From Apiosordaria backusii (Eukaryota; Ascomycota; Sordariomycetes; Sordariales; Lasiosphaeriaceae), in NCBI GenBank assembly GCA_030549205.1, contig JAUKTV010000007.1:248001-312000 (forward strand): 64,000 nt of DNA. Reading direction: 5' to 3'. The translations under genes and the position numbers were made by a program. Under the pieces are notes generated by a model that saw only the letters and a list, made by a program, of their open reading frames with translations, searched no databases and was not told the origin of the DNA. Within the stretch, counting starts at the first letter, position 1. Each line of letters opens with the position of its first letter. Below, piece by piece: positions 45,351 through 56,970 of this stretch.

Positions 45351-46493
45351 CGTATCGTTGCTGGTGGTGAGTGCGGGACGGCGGGTGAGCCTTTGTGGAC
45401 GATGTGGTTCACACATACGACACGCCACACGTCGAAGATGGTTTCTATCTACAAAATAAGTGAAATGGAGCAAGCCCTCAAGCCATATGAATGACGGGTC
45501 TACAAAAATACACAAATCTTTAGATGTTTGTTCACCGTCTCCAAGCTTCAAGCTTCCACTGATTGTTGAAACCCCCCACAAATGTCCGTGCTTGGGCTGT
45601 CGTTATCGATAAGGGTTACATCGGGACATGTACCCCATACACAACCCTGGAAACAGCGTCATGAACGCCGTGGACTGAAGAACCCACGTTGTGGACAAAA
45701 AAATAGAGACTGCTGCATTAAGGCTTGCAAACTTGACATGGCGGCAATCATCATTCATGCATAGCTTTCCCGGACTGAACTGATTTCATACCACTATCAA
45801 AATAGAAAAGGTTCAACAAGGAACTGGCAGGGTTTGTTTGTCAACCCGGCTAGCGCACACAGAATCCTCAGACAAGGCGAAGGGGCAACAGGGGAAGTTT
45901 CTCTTCGTGTTGCTCCAAGGCATCACCTTAGGACCAGTTCTGAACTGAGTAGATCAATCTAACGGCCTGTTACCTATTCTATCCAAAGATGCTCTTCTGG
46001 TCGTCGCCAACCCAATTTCAGCCGGGGTTTCCGTCATCTGAAGTCATGAGGGCTCTCGGACTTGCCATCTGAGCCAGTCTGTTGCTCAAGTCGTACCTTC
46101 CCTAAAGCCCTCAAGCGGATAGTGGCGGCATTGTAGCCTAACCCGGGCTTCTACCTCTTCAGCGGAATGAGAATTTTCCGGCTTTTGTAAAATTCAAAGA
46201 TGCCTCCTTCCTGAGGTGCCCCTCCTTGCCCGGCAGTGTCAAAGACAGCTTGAGACAAGGAAGGTTTTGTTCTCGGCTACTGTCTGCTCCCATACGGCCG
46301 GCTGTGTTTGCCTCGTGAGTGAGCCTAAGTTAGCTTTGTCACGGGCAGCCTCAGTATCATTACCAAGGCACGGCCCGGGCCTTATCGGTTCCTTCTCAGC
46401 ATACCTACCTAGTTACCCTTCTTCGTCGACTCGGAAGAGATATCGATCACCTTCAAAAGTCAGCACCAGACAGTCAATTACCAGCCGTACGTC
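45351..46493. other. Divergent intergenic region
   Basis: 1.14 kb between the unknown gene and the monooxygenase. It should contain both promoters. No further gene is seen. Confidence 0.45.
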
Positions 46494-48519
46494 ATGGCAG
46501 ACACTCCCACAGTCAAGATTCCTACAACCGACTGCGATGTTCTCATCGTCGGCAGTGGCCCGGTTGGCATGGCTTTGGCCCTGGAGTTGGCACTTCACCG
46601 GGTGTCTTTTCGAATTGTGAGTCTCTTTTTTCATGTCGAGCAGCGCAATCTTCTCTGCAAAGAGTCATGTTTCCTAATAAATTGGAACAGATCGATAAAC
46701 TGCACGCTCCCTCACACACGAGTCGCGCCCTGATCATTCAACCTCGGACATTGGAACTCTTCAGTCGCTATGGCGCTGCCGAGGAGCTCATCCCTCGCGG
46801 ACGTATCCTCCAGGGCATGGCTATATGTCTGGATGGCAAACCAGCGGGTGTCATTCCACTCAACGAGTTCAAATCCGCTGAGACCAGATTCCCGTTGCCG
46901 CTCAACATCTCTCAAGCCGAAACCGAACGCTTTCTTCTCGAGGCATTGTCTTCTCGTGGCATCGCTATAGAGCGTTCTCTCACAGCCACGAGAATTGTCC
47001 AGGACGACAACGGCGTTACCACAACACTAGAAAGCCATGACGGGAGAAAGAAAGATGTCCGTTCCAAGTATGTCATCGGCTGTGATGGCGCACGCTCTTT
47101 CGTTCGTCCAGCTGTAGACATGGATTTCAAAGGCTCAACTTATTCGCAACCCTTTCTTCTCTGCGATGTCCATATCAGAAACAGCCTCCGTCGCCAGGAT
47201 CAGGGTTTACTGCAGCTTAGCCGAGAGGGAATGTTCGCCATATTCCCAATCCGGCAAGATCTCTTCCGTGTCGTGGTGTCAGGCCTAGCGGCCGAGTTCG
47301 GTCCGCAAGGGGATACCAGTTCAGTGCCGACCCTCGAACATTTTCAGTCATTGTACGACAAGTTCACCCCTCCTGGCTCAGGCACTCTGGAAGATCCGGT
47401 GTGGATCAGCCGGTTTCGACTTCACGTCAGAGGCGTCGATAAATATCGTGTCAGGAGGGTCTTTGTGGCCGGTGATGCAGCGCATATTTCCTCACCGGTT
47501 GGAGGGAAGGGCATGAACACCGGGATTCAAGATGCCATCAATCTTGGATGGAAACTAGCCCTTGTTCTACAGGGTCAGGTCAAAGATGCAGATGCGTTCC
47601 TGGACACGTATCACACCGAAAGATACCCCGTCGGTCAAGAGCTTTTGCAGAGCACAGATCGCATGTTCAGTAGGTTGTTAAAGACCTCTCTTTGCGGTAA
47701 AGAGCTAACAGCTTTTGAATAGCATTCATGACCAGCACAAATCCCTTCTTCATTCCCATCCGAAACTTTGCAGTTAGGTACATATTACCTTGGCTCATCA
47801 CGACTGATTGGTGGAATAAAGGAATTTACCGGTTTCTGTCCATGTTTGGGGTCACATACCGTAAGACAAGCGCTATCGTTGGCACTGCAACGGGTTTCAA
47901 GGGCCCAGTCAGAGGTGGCGATCGTCTACCGGACGTGAAGCTGTTGTCATCGTCTAGCAGAGGGCTGCAACCGACTACCATGCAAGCACTGTGTGTGGGC
48001 GGCTCCCATCACCTTTTGTTATTCTCTGGCAGTCAATCAACAAAACAGACCAATGAGTTGGAGTACGCGAGGGATGAGGTGCTTCGGGTGGTTGCCTTTG
48101 AGATGAAGATACATTTTATCCATCGCCAGAGCACTCAGGACCGTACAGCTATTTTCAACCAAGAGTACTTATGCCCTGCTGGGGTGGCTGAGGAGATTGC
48201 CATGAAACAGTTTGGATTCTGTGAGGAGTTTCTTCCCGGTTATATTCTGGTTCGGCCGGATGGATATGTTGCTCACATTGGCCCCCTGGCAGCTCTGGAT
48301 GAGCTCCTTTTGTTTCTTCGAGCGCATTTTGGTGCTCCCGCGGAGGATGATGATTCAACTCCAGAGCATGATTCGACCTTCGAGGAGGATTCGACTTCTG
48401 AGCTTTGTTTGACTACTCAGCAGGATTCAACCTTTGGGGCTGGTTCGAGTTTTGAGCATGGTTCAACTGCTGAGGGCAACTTCACGCCGGTATCGTTTTC
48501 TTCTCTCACGACCTCCTGA
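46494..48519 (+). CDS. FAD-dependent aromatic monooxygenase (phenol hydroxylase/TfdB-like)
   Basis: Class A flavoprotein hydroxylase of the PheA/TfdB group, which adds oxygen to aromatic rings or polyketide-type substrates using NAD(P)H. Exons are 46494-46616, 46691-47669 and 47723-48519; phases agree and the product is 632 residues. The FAD-binding GSGPVG is at about residue 20, the second FAD/NAD(P)H motif YVIGCDGARS near 193, and the GD motif VFVAGDAAHISSPVGGKGMNTGIQ near 325. The C-terminal third has the thioredoxin-like fold of phenol hydroxylases (GDRLPDVKL... and YILVRPDGYVAHIG). After that comes an unusual tail of eight imperfect hexapeptide repeats of the form D-S-T-x-E-x. The substrate is not predictable; a free-standing thioesterase lies 860 bp downstream on the same strand. 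Confidence 0.92.
48352..48495 (+). repeat. Eight imperfect 18-bp coding repeats
   Basis: Eight consecutive 18-nt units, all in frame, encode DSTPEH, DSTFEE, DSTSEL, CLTTQQ, DSTFGA, GSSFEH, GSTAEG and NFTPVS. The unit consensus is GAT TCN ACN NNN GAG NNN. Divergence grows toward the 3' end. It forms the C-terminal tail of the monooxygenase. Confidence 0.85.
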
Positions 48520-49377
48520 TGGCTTCGATAGTTGTTTTTTTCAAATGTCAACATCTCGAGGCTGTTGACGGTGCCTGAAATGTAATTAGTACACTCTTTT
48601 CAATTCCCATAATCGGATCACCTCGTCTCGGAACTCCCCCATCTCATTGCCGTTAGAGTGTAACATGAGTGAATAAGACTTGATTATCCCTATGTTGAAT
48701 CAGGGACTGCGTATCAAGTGAAATATGTCAGTCATTCGACGAATTCAGGGGCTGGTCTATACCCAGCCCTAACCCTGATCAGTCTTTTGATAAGACGGGC
48801 AGAATCCCGCCGAAATATGCTCCAATATCGATCATCTCCGATTTGAGGCCAAACTGCAACCCACACTTGCATGACCTCAGCAGCACGGTGGGGCTGACGA
48901 GCGGAATCTTGGCACAGCCCGCAGGTATTCCGACGTTGCACAATCAGATCAACTCAGACCTGCTTTTTCGGACCGGCATCGCGAACTTGAGATGAAGTGA
49001 AATTTCAAACGATAATCCAGCGTCAAAAGTCCCCGGATTTCTATGTTGAACCAGCACAAACGACACACCACACCTCAAATACGACTTCAAGTGAATTGGT
49101 TGGCTTTATATTTCATGGACGTTTCTCGCAGTTTCGACTCTTAACGTCGACCACAAGGACTATCGCGAGGTAATAACGACATCCGAGAGGGACCTCTGGC
49201 ACTTTGAGAACGGCAAGAAGCTCCAGCCATTGAGGGTTTCAAAATTTCAGAGCAACAGCGACCCCTCGGGTTCTGCCGCCTACATCTTTCTCATTCCAAC
49301 AAATCTCATCGATTCCCGAGTTTCCCTTCACCCCACTCCAGCAAAATCAAACGAACCTCAACTCACAAGTCACAACC
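48520..49377. other. Spacer between monooxygenase and thioesterase
   Basis: 858 bp between two plus-strand genes. It should contain the 3' UTR of the first and the promoter of the second. Nothing else is supported. Confidence 0.45.
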
Positions 49378-50283
49378 ATGTTCCCCGACAACCCAACCCT
49401 CATCCAACCCGGCCCCCCGCTCCCCTCCCCTCAATCCCTCTGGTCCAAACCTCCCACCCCCTTGGTCCTCATCCACGACGGAGGCGGCACAGTCTTTTCC
49501 TACTACTGCCTGGGCGAGCTCGACCGCACCGTCCACGGCATCTCCAACCCCCACTACGACTCCGGCGAGCCATTTCCTGGCGGCATCCCAGAAATGGCAA
49601 GGCAGTACGTCAAATACATCAAGTCTGTCGTGCCCCGGGGCAACCTCATCATTGGGGGGTGGTCACTCGGCGGCTTGCTCTCTCTCGAAGTCGCCAGCCA
49701 GCTTGCACAGGAGGAGAACAACGGGGGGATTAATCTGCTAGGGATCGTCATGGTTGACTCTGTCTGCCCGTTGAGTTGGAGGACAGGTGATGCCCAAAGG
49801 GGTATCTTGTCAGTGGTGAAGACGGGAGTGGCCTGGGGACCGCACACAAAAGAGGAGACGAAGAAAAAGGTCACGAGGTGTTTCAGTGAGAGTGGGAGAA
49901 TGGTTGGGGAGTGGGAATTGCCAACGTGGCAGACCACAACCATCTCGCTGTTTGGGCGGCAAGAGGGGGAAGAAAACAAGGAGATCAAACCGCCGCCTGT
50001 TATCCTCCTCCGCGCTGTTGATCGGGTCGCAGTGCCCAACTCAAGCGAGGGAGTAGTGAGCAGGGTTGATGTCTGCCGTGATGACGAACATCTCGGGTGG
50101 GACGCCTACCGGCCGGATCTGATCACCAAGGTGGTGAATATCCCCGGCCATCACTTCAACATCTTTAGCGATATGGACAACTTGGACGTCGCGACCGAGG
50201 AGATCAGGAAGGCGTGTCTGGATTTGGAGGGGATGCATGCGAGGAGGTTTTTTAACTGGGCGGATGACTCACCGAGGCAATAG
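49378..50283 (+). CDS. Free-standing thioesterase (alpha/beta-hydrolase, PKS/NRPS TE type)
   Basis: Alpha/beta-hydrolase with the sequence pattern of polyketide/non-ribosomal-peptide thioesterase domains, here as a separate protein of 301 residues from a single exon. PLVLIHDGGGTVFSYYCLGEL is the N-terminal strand and oxyanion loop. The nucleophile elbow GGWSLGG puts Ser at residue 96. VNIPGHHFNIF near residue 260 carries the catalytic His in the usual GxHF context. The acid is probably the Asp in GIVMVDSV, about 25 residues after the Ser, as in other thioesterases. No carrier or condensation domain is attached, and no synthase gene occurs in the window, so it may act on products made elsewhere or release mis-primed chains. 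Upstream is the FAD monooxygenase on the same strand. Confidence 0.87.
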   Translation: MFPDNPTLIQPGPPLPSPQSLWSKPPTPLVLIHDGGGTVFSYYCLGELDRTVHGISNPHYDSGEPFPGGIPEMARQYVKYIKSVVPRGNLIIGGWSLGGLLSLEVASQLAQEENNGGINLLGIVMVDSVCPLSWRTGDAQRGILSVVKTGVAWGPHTKEETKKKVTRCFSESGRMVGEWELPTWQTTTISLFGRQEGEENKEIKPPPVILLRAVDRVAVPNSSEGVVSRVDVCRDDEHLGWDAYRPDLITKVVNIPGHHFNIFSDMDNLDVATEEIRKACLDLEGMHARRFFNWADDSPRQ

Positions 50284-51141
50284 TGTCAGTACATGTTTAG
50301 AGGGATAGATATAAGAAAGTTGGGAGAGACAATGAGATAGACGGAGAAACAAAAACCTTGGAGGAGGCTAAAGGGGTTTCATGTTTAGATGTTGGTTTCT
50401 TCAAGAGCTGCTGGGTATACGTGGATGCCATGCCTATTTGTAACTGTCTGAGCAGCGAGCACGGGAGAGAGATGGCTTCAATACTTAGCCATAGAGGGGA
50501 CAGCTTCTGTTTGGCGTGGCTCGATATACATTGTGTTTAGATCGTGTATACAGTAGAATGAACTAAGCACATCATGGACATCATACCAAGATGTGGTATC
50601 CAGAAACAAACACTCATGAATAACAACAAAAGATGCCATATACGTGAATCTGTATTTCCAGGAAGCTTCCACTCCCTCAGTCAAACCTACAGCACAACTC
50701 ATTTGCATCCTCCCCAAACTCCACCCTCTTTTCAACTCCCCTTCCCTGCAAAGCCACAACTAACCCCCCTTCTGTCTCCCGTTCAGGCCAGAATGAAGAA
50801 TAATAAAAAAACGCCCATCGAACCATGACATGATTCGTGAGAGTAAAAAGAGAAATACTAAAAAGCTTTAGCCAACAAGATTCCCAGCTCTGACCACTGT
50901 GACTGTTTGTACTCCGCCTACTCCCTGCTGCCGGCAATATAGTAAAGACAATGATTCATGGTATCGTTCATAACAACGCCCCGTCGCCGTCCGCCTTGCC
51001 CTCCGCCATGTCCGTCCGCCGCCTTCCATCCAAGGGCTCCATCCAAACCAAAGCAAAAGGTATCCAGCCCACCGCTGCCTCTCACGTCATATAGAGACAG
51101 AAAATAGGAACATGAAAGAAAAATAGGATCATAATACGCTC
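50284..51141. other. Convergent 3' spacer
   Basis: 858 bp between converging stops of the thioesterase and the kinesin; presumed 3' UTRs. No feature seen. Confidence 0.45.
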
Positions 51142-54100
51142 TTAATAGTCGCTCGCTCTATCCTTGACAAGCTTCTTTGTCGACTTGGCAGTGCCGATGT
51201 GGGTGTTGTGCACCTGTTCCTTGTTAGTGATTGTCATGGGCCTCTTGGGTAAAGAGAACTAACCTTGGTGGCAAACCGCAAACTCGTAATGGTCTCCTTC
51301 AGATGCGCCTCCAATGGGCTGACCATGACGAACATGAGCGTCTTGGAGTTCCCGCCGAGTGAGTACTGCAAGAGATGCGTCAACTTGGAGTTGCGGTAAG
51401 GGATGTGGCCTGAGCCGCGGGCCAGGGCCTCGATAACATCACCCAGACACGCCAAGCTCTTGTTGATGTTTTGTGTTTCCCTCATGCGCTCGCCCTCGGC
51501 CTGGGAGTGCTTGAGCCGTTCGGAACCAGCAAGATCCACTAGGTTGAGTGTACCCTCGCAACGCTCGTTCGTGGCCGAGTTCTCACCAACCAGCTTGAGG
51601 ATGAAGACAGAATGCGAACGCGAAGATCTCTCGTTTGCCTTGGTAGCTGCCACGCTGCGGTTGTTATGGGCTTGCTTGAGCATCATCTCGACCTTATCGG
51701 GTGAGTTAAGCGCCACAGTCTTGCAGTTGAGGACTGTGGTCTGCTTGCGGGTGTCGTCGTGGCGGATTTCAAGTCTCTTCTTCCCATCTGACTCTCTGCC
51801 AGGCGTGAGCAGATCGTGGAGCTCCTCATTGTACACTTCGACGAAGCTTCCCTCCATCGTGTACGTCCATGACTTCTCCTTCAACTTGGTAATTGTATCA
51901 TAGATCATGTGGGTGGCTCTGGGAATCATGCCGTCGGGTGAAGACATGGTGTATGTCTTGCCTGATCCTGTTTGACCGTAGCAGAAAATGCAGACGTTGT
52001 AACCATCAAGAGCACTTTGTACCAGCTGCGAAATCTCGCCAAAGATCTCCTCGTTGTGGACCGCCGGGGAAAACACGCGATCAAACTCGAATGGAATAAC
52101 CTTTCGGCTCGCCGTGCCCATGCTGTTCCTCTCTTCTTGGGTGATGTCGATCTGCGCTGACGTCTTTTCATCGGGGAAGCCGATAAGGGCTGGATTGCCT
52201 TCCGAGTTTCCGAGAACAGGTCTTACTCTGCACATCACGCGGATGTTGCCCTTCAGCTCTTGGTATTTGTTGAACAATACCCGGCGCTCGGTCTCCTCCT
52301 TGATCAACTTCTCGCGGGCTTCCTCAGCGACCCGTAAAGCTTCCTGCAAACGCGCTTCCATGTGAGCAAACGAGTCTGATTGTTGCTTGCTGTCGGATTC
52401 CAAGAACTCAATCTTGGCGTTGAGACCCCGTAACCGGTCCTCGAGAGTCATGTTCGTTGTCGACATCTCAGCCATCTTCTTTTGAAGCCCACCCTTGACC
52501 ATTTGTTCCCGATCCAAGTCCAGCTTGAGACCCTCCACCAACGATCGTAGCTCCTGGATCTCACGGTCTTTTCGGAGGACCACAAGGTTCATGTCTTCCT
52601 GTTCCGCTCCCAGCTTGGCTCGTAGCTCCTGGAGCTCTTTTGACTTTTGGGCCTGCTCCTCCTTCATTTCCATCCGGTACTGTCTCTCGATTGCTTCCAA
52701 AGCCTGCTGGTGGTCCCGCTTCATTTGGTCAAGTTCAGATTTGAATTCCCGCTTGATTTCCTCGACCCCGTGCTTGTGTTCTCGTGACTTGTCCTGGAGC
52801 TCGTATTTATGCTTCTGCCGTTCGGCCTCAAACTGTAGGATTAATGACTGCTTTTCTTGCTGCATCGCAAGGTTGTCTTGTTGCAGAGAGCCAATTTGTC
52901 CTTGGAGTTGGGTATTTTGATCCACCAACCGTTGTTGCTCCCGTTCGAGATCGCTCGCTACAATAACATGTCAGCACCCCAACTGCTGCATGACCCCCCG
53001 GTCAAACTTACCCCTATTCTTCGCAAAGTGAATGGCCTCCTCGAGAGTTTTCCTGTCGGTCATGGTGCTGTCAAAGGCCTCCTTCATTTCTTTAAATTGC
53101 GTCTCGAACTCGTGAAGCCGACCGTCGACGTCCCAGCCTGTAAACGTTGTTAAATATGAGTCCTTGGTCAAAAACGGTAACTTTCTAGGAGACGGAGACT
53201 TGGTTGGGGAACAAGGGGTCTGAGCAATGCTCCTGACCACAGTGCCCAACTTCTCCAGTGCCACACGGCCATTCCGGATCTCTGGCGGGGTGACTGGTAC
53301 AGAAGGAAAGGTTGCCTGAGAGTTGGTGGTCCTTAACGGGTCCGAACTGGTAGCTTCTTCCCGGCGGCTCTGGAGAGTCGAACTTCGCTCCTCTTGTCCG
53401 TCCGGCGGCTGAAACAAAAGAGAAAGGGGGTGGTCTTCTGCCTTGGATATCACTTGATCTCCGCTAGGTTGGTCGTCGACATCATCATTGAGCGAGAGGT
53501 TGCCCATCCGCTTGCTGAGCGTCAACACCTCTTTGCTTGGCAGTCGAGCACGAATCCCGAATGACTGTTCAGAGGCTGCGGCTCGCTTCCTCTGGGTCCG
53601 TACTTTCTTGGTATGACGTTCTAAAGAAGCAGAAATATTCCTACTTTTCTTTTGTTCGACTAGTCCTCCATCCTCGTCTGCTGATTGCCCGCTCATTGCC
53701 GTTGCCGGTCGGGATCGTGTCGTTCCTCTGGTGGTCGGTGGGTTAAAGCCCATGGAGGTGGGGGCTCGTGATGATATTGGGGGACGACTTCCGGGACCCA
53801 TTGTCTTCGAAAAGCTGTTGGAACTGGCATGGCGGGACGCTCCTGGGATAGTGGATGCTGGTCGTGAGGATGTTGACGTAGGGGGATGATGGGTCTAAAA
53901 CAAGATCAGGATTAGCATACAAGTTCATGACGAGGCATGAAAGAAAAGTACATGATAACGTCCAGTCCCAGTGGACTGGGTCCATGGGTTGCAGTCATTG
54001 GAGCAACGGCGTAGGTGGGTATCCGAACAGCAGCTCCTCAGACGCTTCCATACCGGCGGGTTGGGACTGTTGTTTTTATTGGCCTCTTTTTGGGCCGACA

Positions 54101-54701
54101 TTGAGTGGCCCAACGAGGACGTGCGACTGGGGCAAATGGTATCACGACGACAAGTAGGAATGTGCCGTGTGGTGGAGTGGAAATATACTGGGCAATGGGA
54201 ATGTACTGTAGGGTAGGAATCGGAGAAAATAATCAACCTACAGATGCAAGCGATGCGATGGATGTGGGTTTGATGCCGATACCCGTCATTCGTGACACTG
54301 ACGGAGTTGCTGCTGGCAGTTGTGACCTGGAGAGAGGCTCACCAGCTCTTTCCGCCAGTGTTTTTCGTTTGGCGTCACGGTCTGGGACTGAGGCAGTTCC
54401 TTTTTGGTCAGTGATGGCAAGCAGCATGAATTGGACGGCAACAACACATACCGGCACCATTGTATGTGCGTTTCGAAGGGAGGATGCCCGACGGGAGGGT
54501 TCGCGCATTCTGGTCTGAATTGGTGATCTCCTGGAGGTATGCGCTGGGGGGCATTGCGGTCGTCGTGCTCGTATGGACTCGAGTGGCGCGAATGCCAGAG
54601 CGGAAGGACTAGATGGTCGCAAAACTGTCAGTCAGTTACTTCGGGGGTCCGGTCGATGGCTTGATACAGAAACATACACCGCCGTTCTCGGAAGACTCCA
54701 T
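51142..54701 (-). CDS. klpA: Kinesin-14 (KlpA/Kar3-type C-terminal motor)
   Basis: Minus-end-directed kinesin acting in spindle assembly and nuclear movement. My model has six exons: 54678-54701, 54452-54608, 54242-54399, 53012-53894, 51264-52957 and 51142-51213. Every junction is in phase and the product is 995 residues. The N terminus (SAYLQEITNSDQN... KRKTLAERAG) is the family-typical unstructured tail, and the Arg/Ser-rich SRPPISSRAP region follows. A coiled coil occupies about residues 390-640. The motor domain starts at GNIRVMCRVRPV (about 645), with P-loop GQTGSGKT near 735, NERSSRSHSVF switch I and LVDLAGSE switch II. A motor at the C terminus defines kinesin-14. The intron between exons 3 and 4 is 347 nt, far longer than the rest, and could hide a small exon. 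Confidence 0.92.
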
Positions 54702-55480
54702 GTTGGCGACGTTGCGCATGCGAGGAATAAGAAAATGGACGAGCAGGTAGGATAGCGATAGGAGCAGTGCTCCAGTTTGAGTTGGGGGGTGCGACACAGT
54801 CGTGAACAGAGGCGGGTCTTCCCTGGGACCTGGGCTGGTGCCTCTCCTCAACGGGTGTAGCGTAGAAAGACGGATGGTCGAAGCTGTGTTTACTTCACCG
54901 GGGCAACGAAACTGCTTACGGGAGCCAATGGGCGGCCGTCGCTGAGACGGCGTGTGGGGTTTTGTGGGGTACATTCTGAACAAAGGAAACGTGGATTGAG
55001 GAGCACCAGCAATCCAGAGACTGGCAAGAGAGTGTCATGGGTAATGGGTAAAGAGCAGAAGATATTTTGCAGATTCTCTCCATTAATTTCTCATCCCGAT
55101 GCGGAGTTTCCAGCACAGTCTTGGAAGCTGCATCTACTAGTTTCCAAAGGGGGGCGGTGTGTCCCGGGTCCGGCATACCCCGCTCAGAGGGTTAGGGTGC
55201 AGACGGGAGTGTCGACAGCCATTCATTCTCTTCAAAATAGTGTCTCTAGCACTCAAATGCACGTGCCACTCGTTCACATGCTCCACTGAACAGGCATGAT
55301 GTCTTCAAGACATCTGGCCAGTGAAAGCATCTCAAATCTATAATCGTACGTCAGGCCTAAATTGCCTGTATCACACGGATCATTATTTTCTACACTACCT
55401 CACTTCTATCTGAGACCTCGCATATTTACGGCACTAAGAAACCAAGAACCGCAACCGCCGTTGCCGCCCATCCATCCATC
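54702..55480. other. Divergent promoter region (kinesin / Loa1)
   Basis: 779 bp between divergent starts. No TATA box or repeat stands out. Confidence 0.5.
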
Positions 55481-56572
55481 ATGGAGAAGTTCTCCCAGTT
55501 TCGCGACAGAGGTATGCCCCCCCGCTTTACCATCGCATCGCATCGCATCCCCTCCCCTCCCCTCCCCCTCTTCCAAGTTCCCAAGTCCCCCTCTAGGTAT
55601 GTCACGTCCACCCGCTAACCTCCCCCCTTCCCCGTAGGGTCCGGCATATCCCCATTCATGCCCACCTCTTCCCCAACCTCGATGTTCACCCACCTAACCT
55701 CCACCATCCTCTTCCTCATCCGCCTCCCGATATTCATAGCCTACACCCTCCTCTACTTCCTCATCCTCCACCACCTCCCCTTCCCCGCGGTAGCCCACAA
55801 ACTCCTCCTATGGGTCTACCTCTCCATCCCCGGAATATGGTGGGTAGACCTCCAACTCGACGGCGTCAAGCGCGGCTCTTTATCTCAACAACCCCCCTCC
55901 CGCGTCCCCCACCCGGGCTCAGTCATCGCAGCCAACTTCACCTCCCCCGTCGACGCCCTCTACCTCGCCGCCGTATTCGACCCTGTATTCGTCGTCTCCT
56001 ACCCCCACAGCAGAAAAGTCCAGAGGATCTCTCTCATCACCGCCATTATCAATGCGCTTTCCCCTGCGCCGCTCTCGCCACCCCCACGTAGTTCCCTCAC
56101 CGATCTGCGAACGATACTCCAAAAATACCCCGACAGGGTCATCGCAATCTTCCCCGAGTCAGGTACAACAAATGGGAAGGGGATTTTGCCTTTGAGTCCC
56201 GCGCTCTTGACCGTGCCGGTGGACGCGAAAATCTTCCCTGTCAGCATGCGCTATACTCCCCCGGATATCACCACCCCTGTGCCGGGGGCTTGGATCCAGT
56301 TTCTCTGGAAGCTGCTGGGGAGGCCGACGCATTGTATTAGGGTGCGCATCGCGGAGGGGATGGTGAATACCACCAAGGCTGTGAACGGAGTATCACATGA
56401 AGAAAGCAGCACCGGGAGTGGGAATGGAGAGGATGGTGTTACGATGGAGGAGCAGAAGCTGCTTGATAGTGTCGCAGAGGCGCTGGCGAGGCTGGGAAGG
56501 GCGAAGAGAGTAGGCTTGACGCTGAAGGATAAACAGGCGTTTGTCAAGGCTTGGAATAAGAGGAGGAGGTAA
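55481..56572 (+). CDS. Loa1/Vps66-type lysophosphatidic acid acyltransferase
   Basis: Membrane acyltransferase of the PlsC superfamily resembling yeast Loa1/Vps66, which makes phosphatidic acid at lipid droplets and affects vacuolar sorting. Exons are 55481-55511 and 55638-56572; the G|GG junction restores Gly and the product is 321 residues. The start MEKFSQFRDRG matches the fungal family as I remember it. A long hydrophobic segment spans about residues 24-52. Block I reads NFTSPVD at 110-116, with Phe where most PlsC enzymes have His. Block III is FPESGTTNGKG near residue 183. The intron is C/T-rich with a CATCG x3 and CCTCC x4 stretch. The C terminus is strongly basic (KAWNKRRR). Confidence 0.85.
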
Positions 56573-56970
56573 AAATTGGACTGAGTAATGGCTGGCAGAG
56601 TGGCCTATTATACGATATCTTTTTTAATGCGCATTTACAGAGGCAAACCGGAAGGAGTAAAGACCAGATAGAGGTCAGGAGTTTTTGGAACATATATCAT
56701 TAGCACTATACCAGGACAAAAGTTACGTCAATGTAATTATTTTGAAACAAAAAAGGAACAAAAGGTCATCAATTCTGCTTGATTATACTTGTCAACCACC
56801 AACCTGGTATATTCTTTTCCGCACCCAATCACCCAAAAACAGGCAAACAATAAGCGCCCTTTTCCTATGCCCAAAACAAAAATGAATCAATATATGTACA
56901 AAACAAAAAGTCCCACCCTATGATTATGCCTGTTCCATCGCCCCAAGTTTCCCGGGCTCTATACGCTGGT
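56573..56970. other. Convergent 3' spacer
   Basis: 398 bp, AT-richer than its surroundings, between converging stops; presumed 3' UTRs of the acyltransferase and ilv3. Confidence 0.5.

Noticed and set aside
55531..55570. CATCG and CCTCC short tandem units
   Set aside because: They lie inside the acyltransferase intron and look like simple-sequence drift in a pyrimidine-rich intron.
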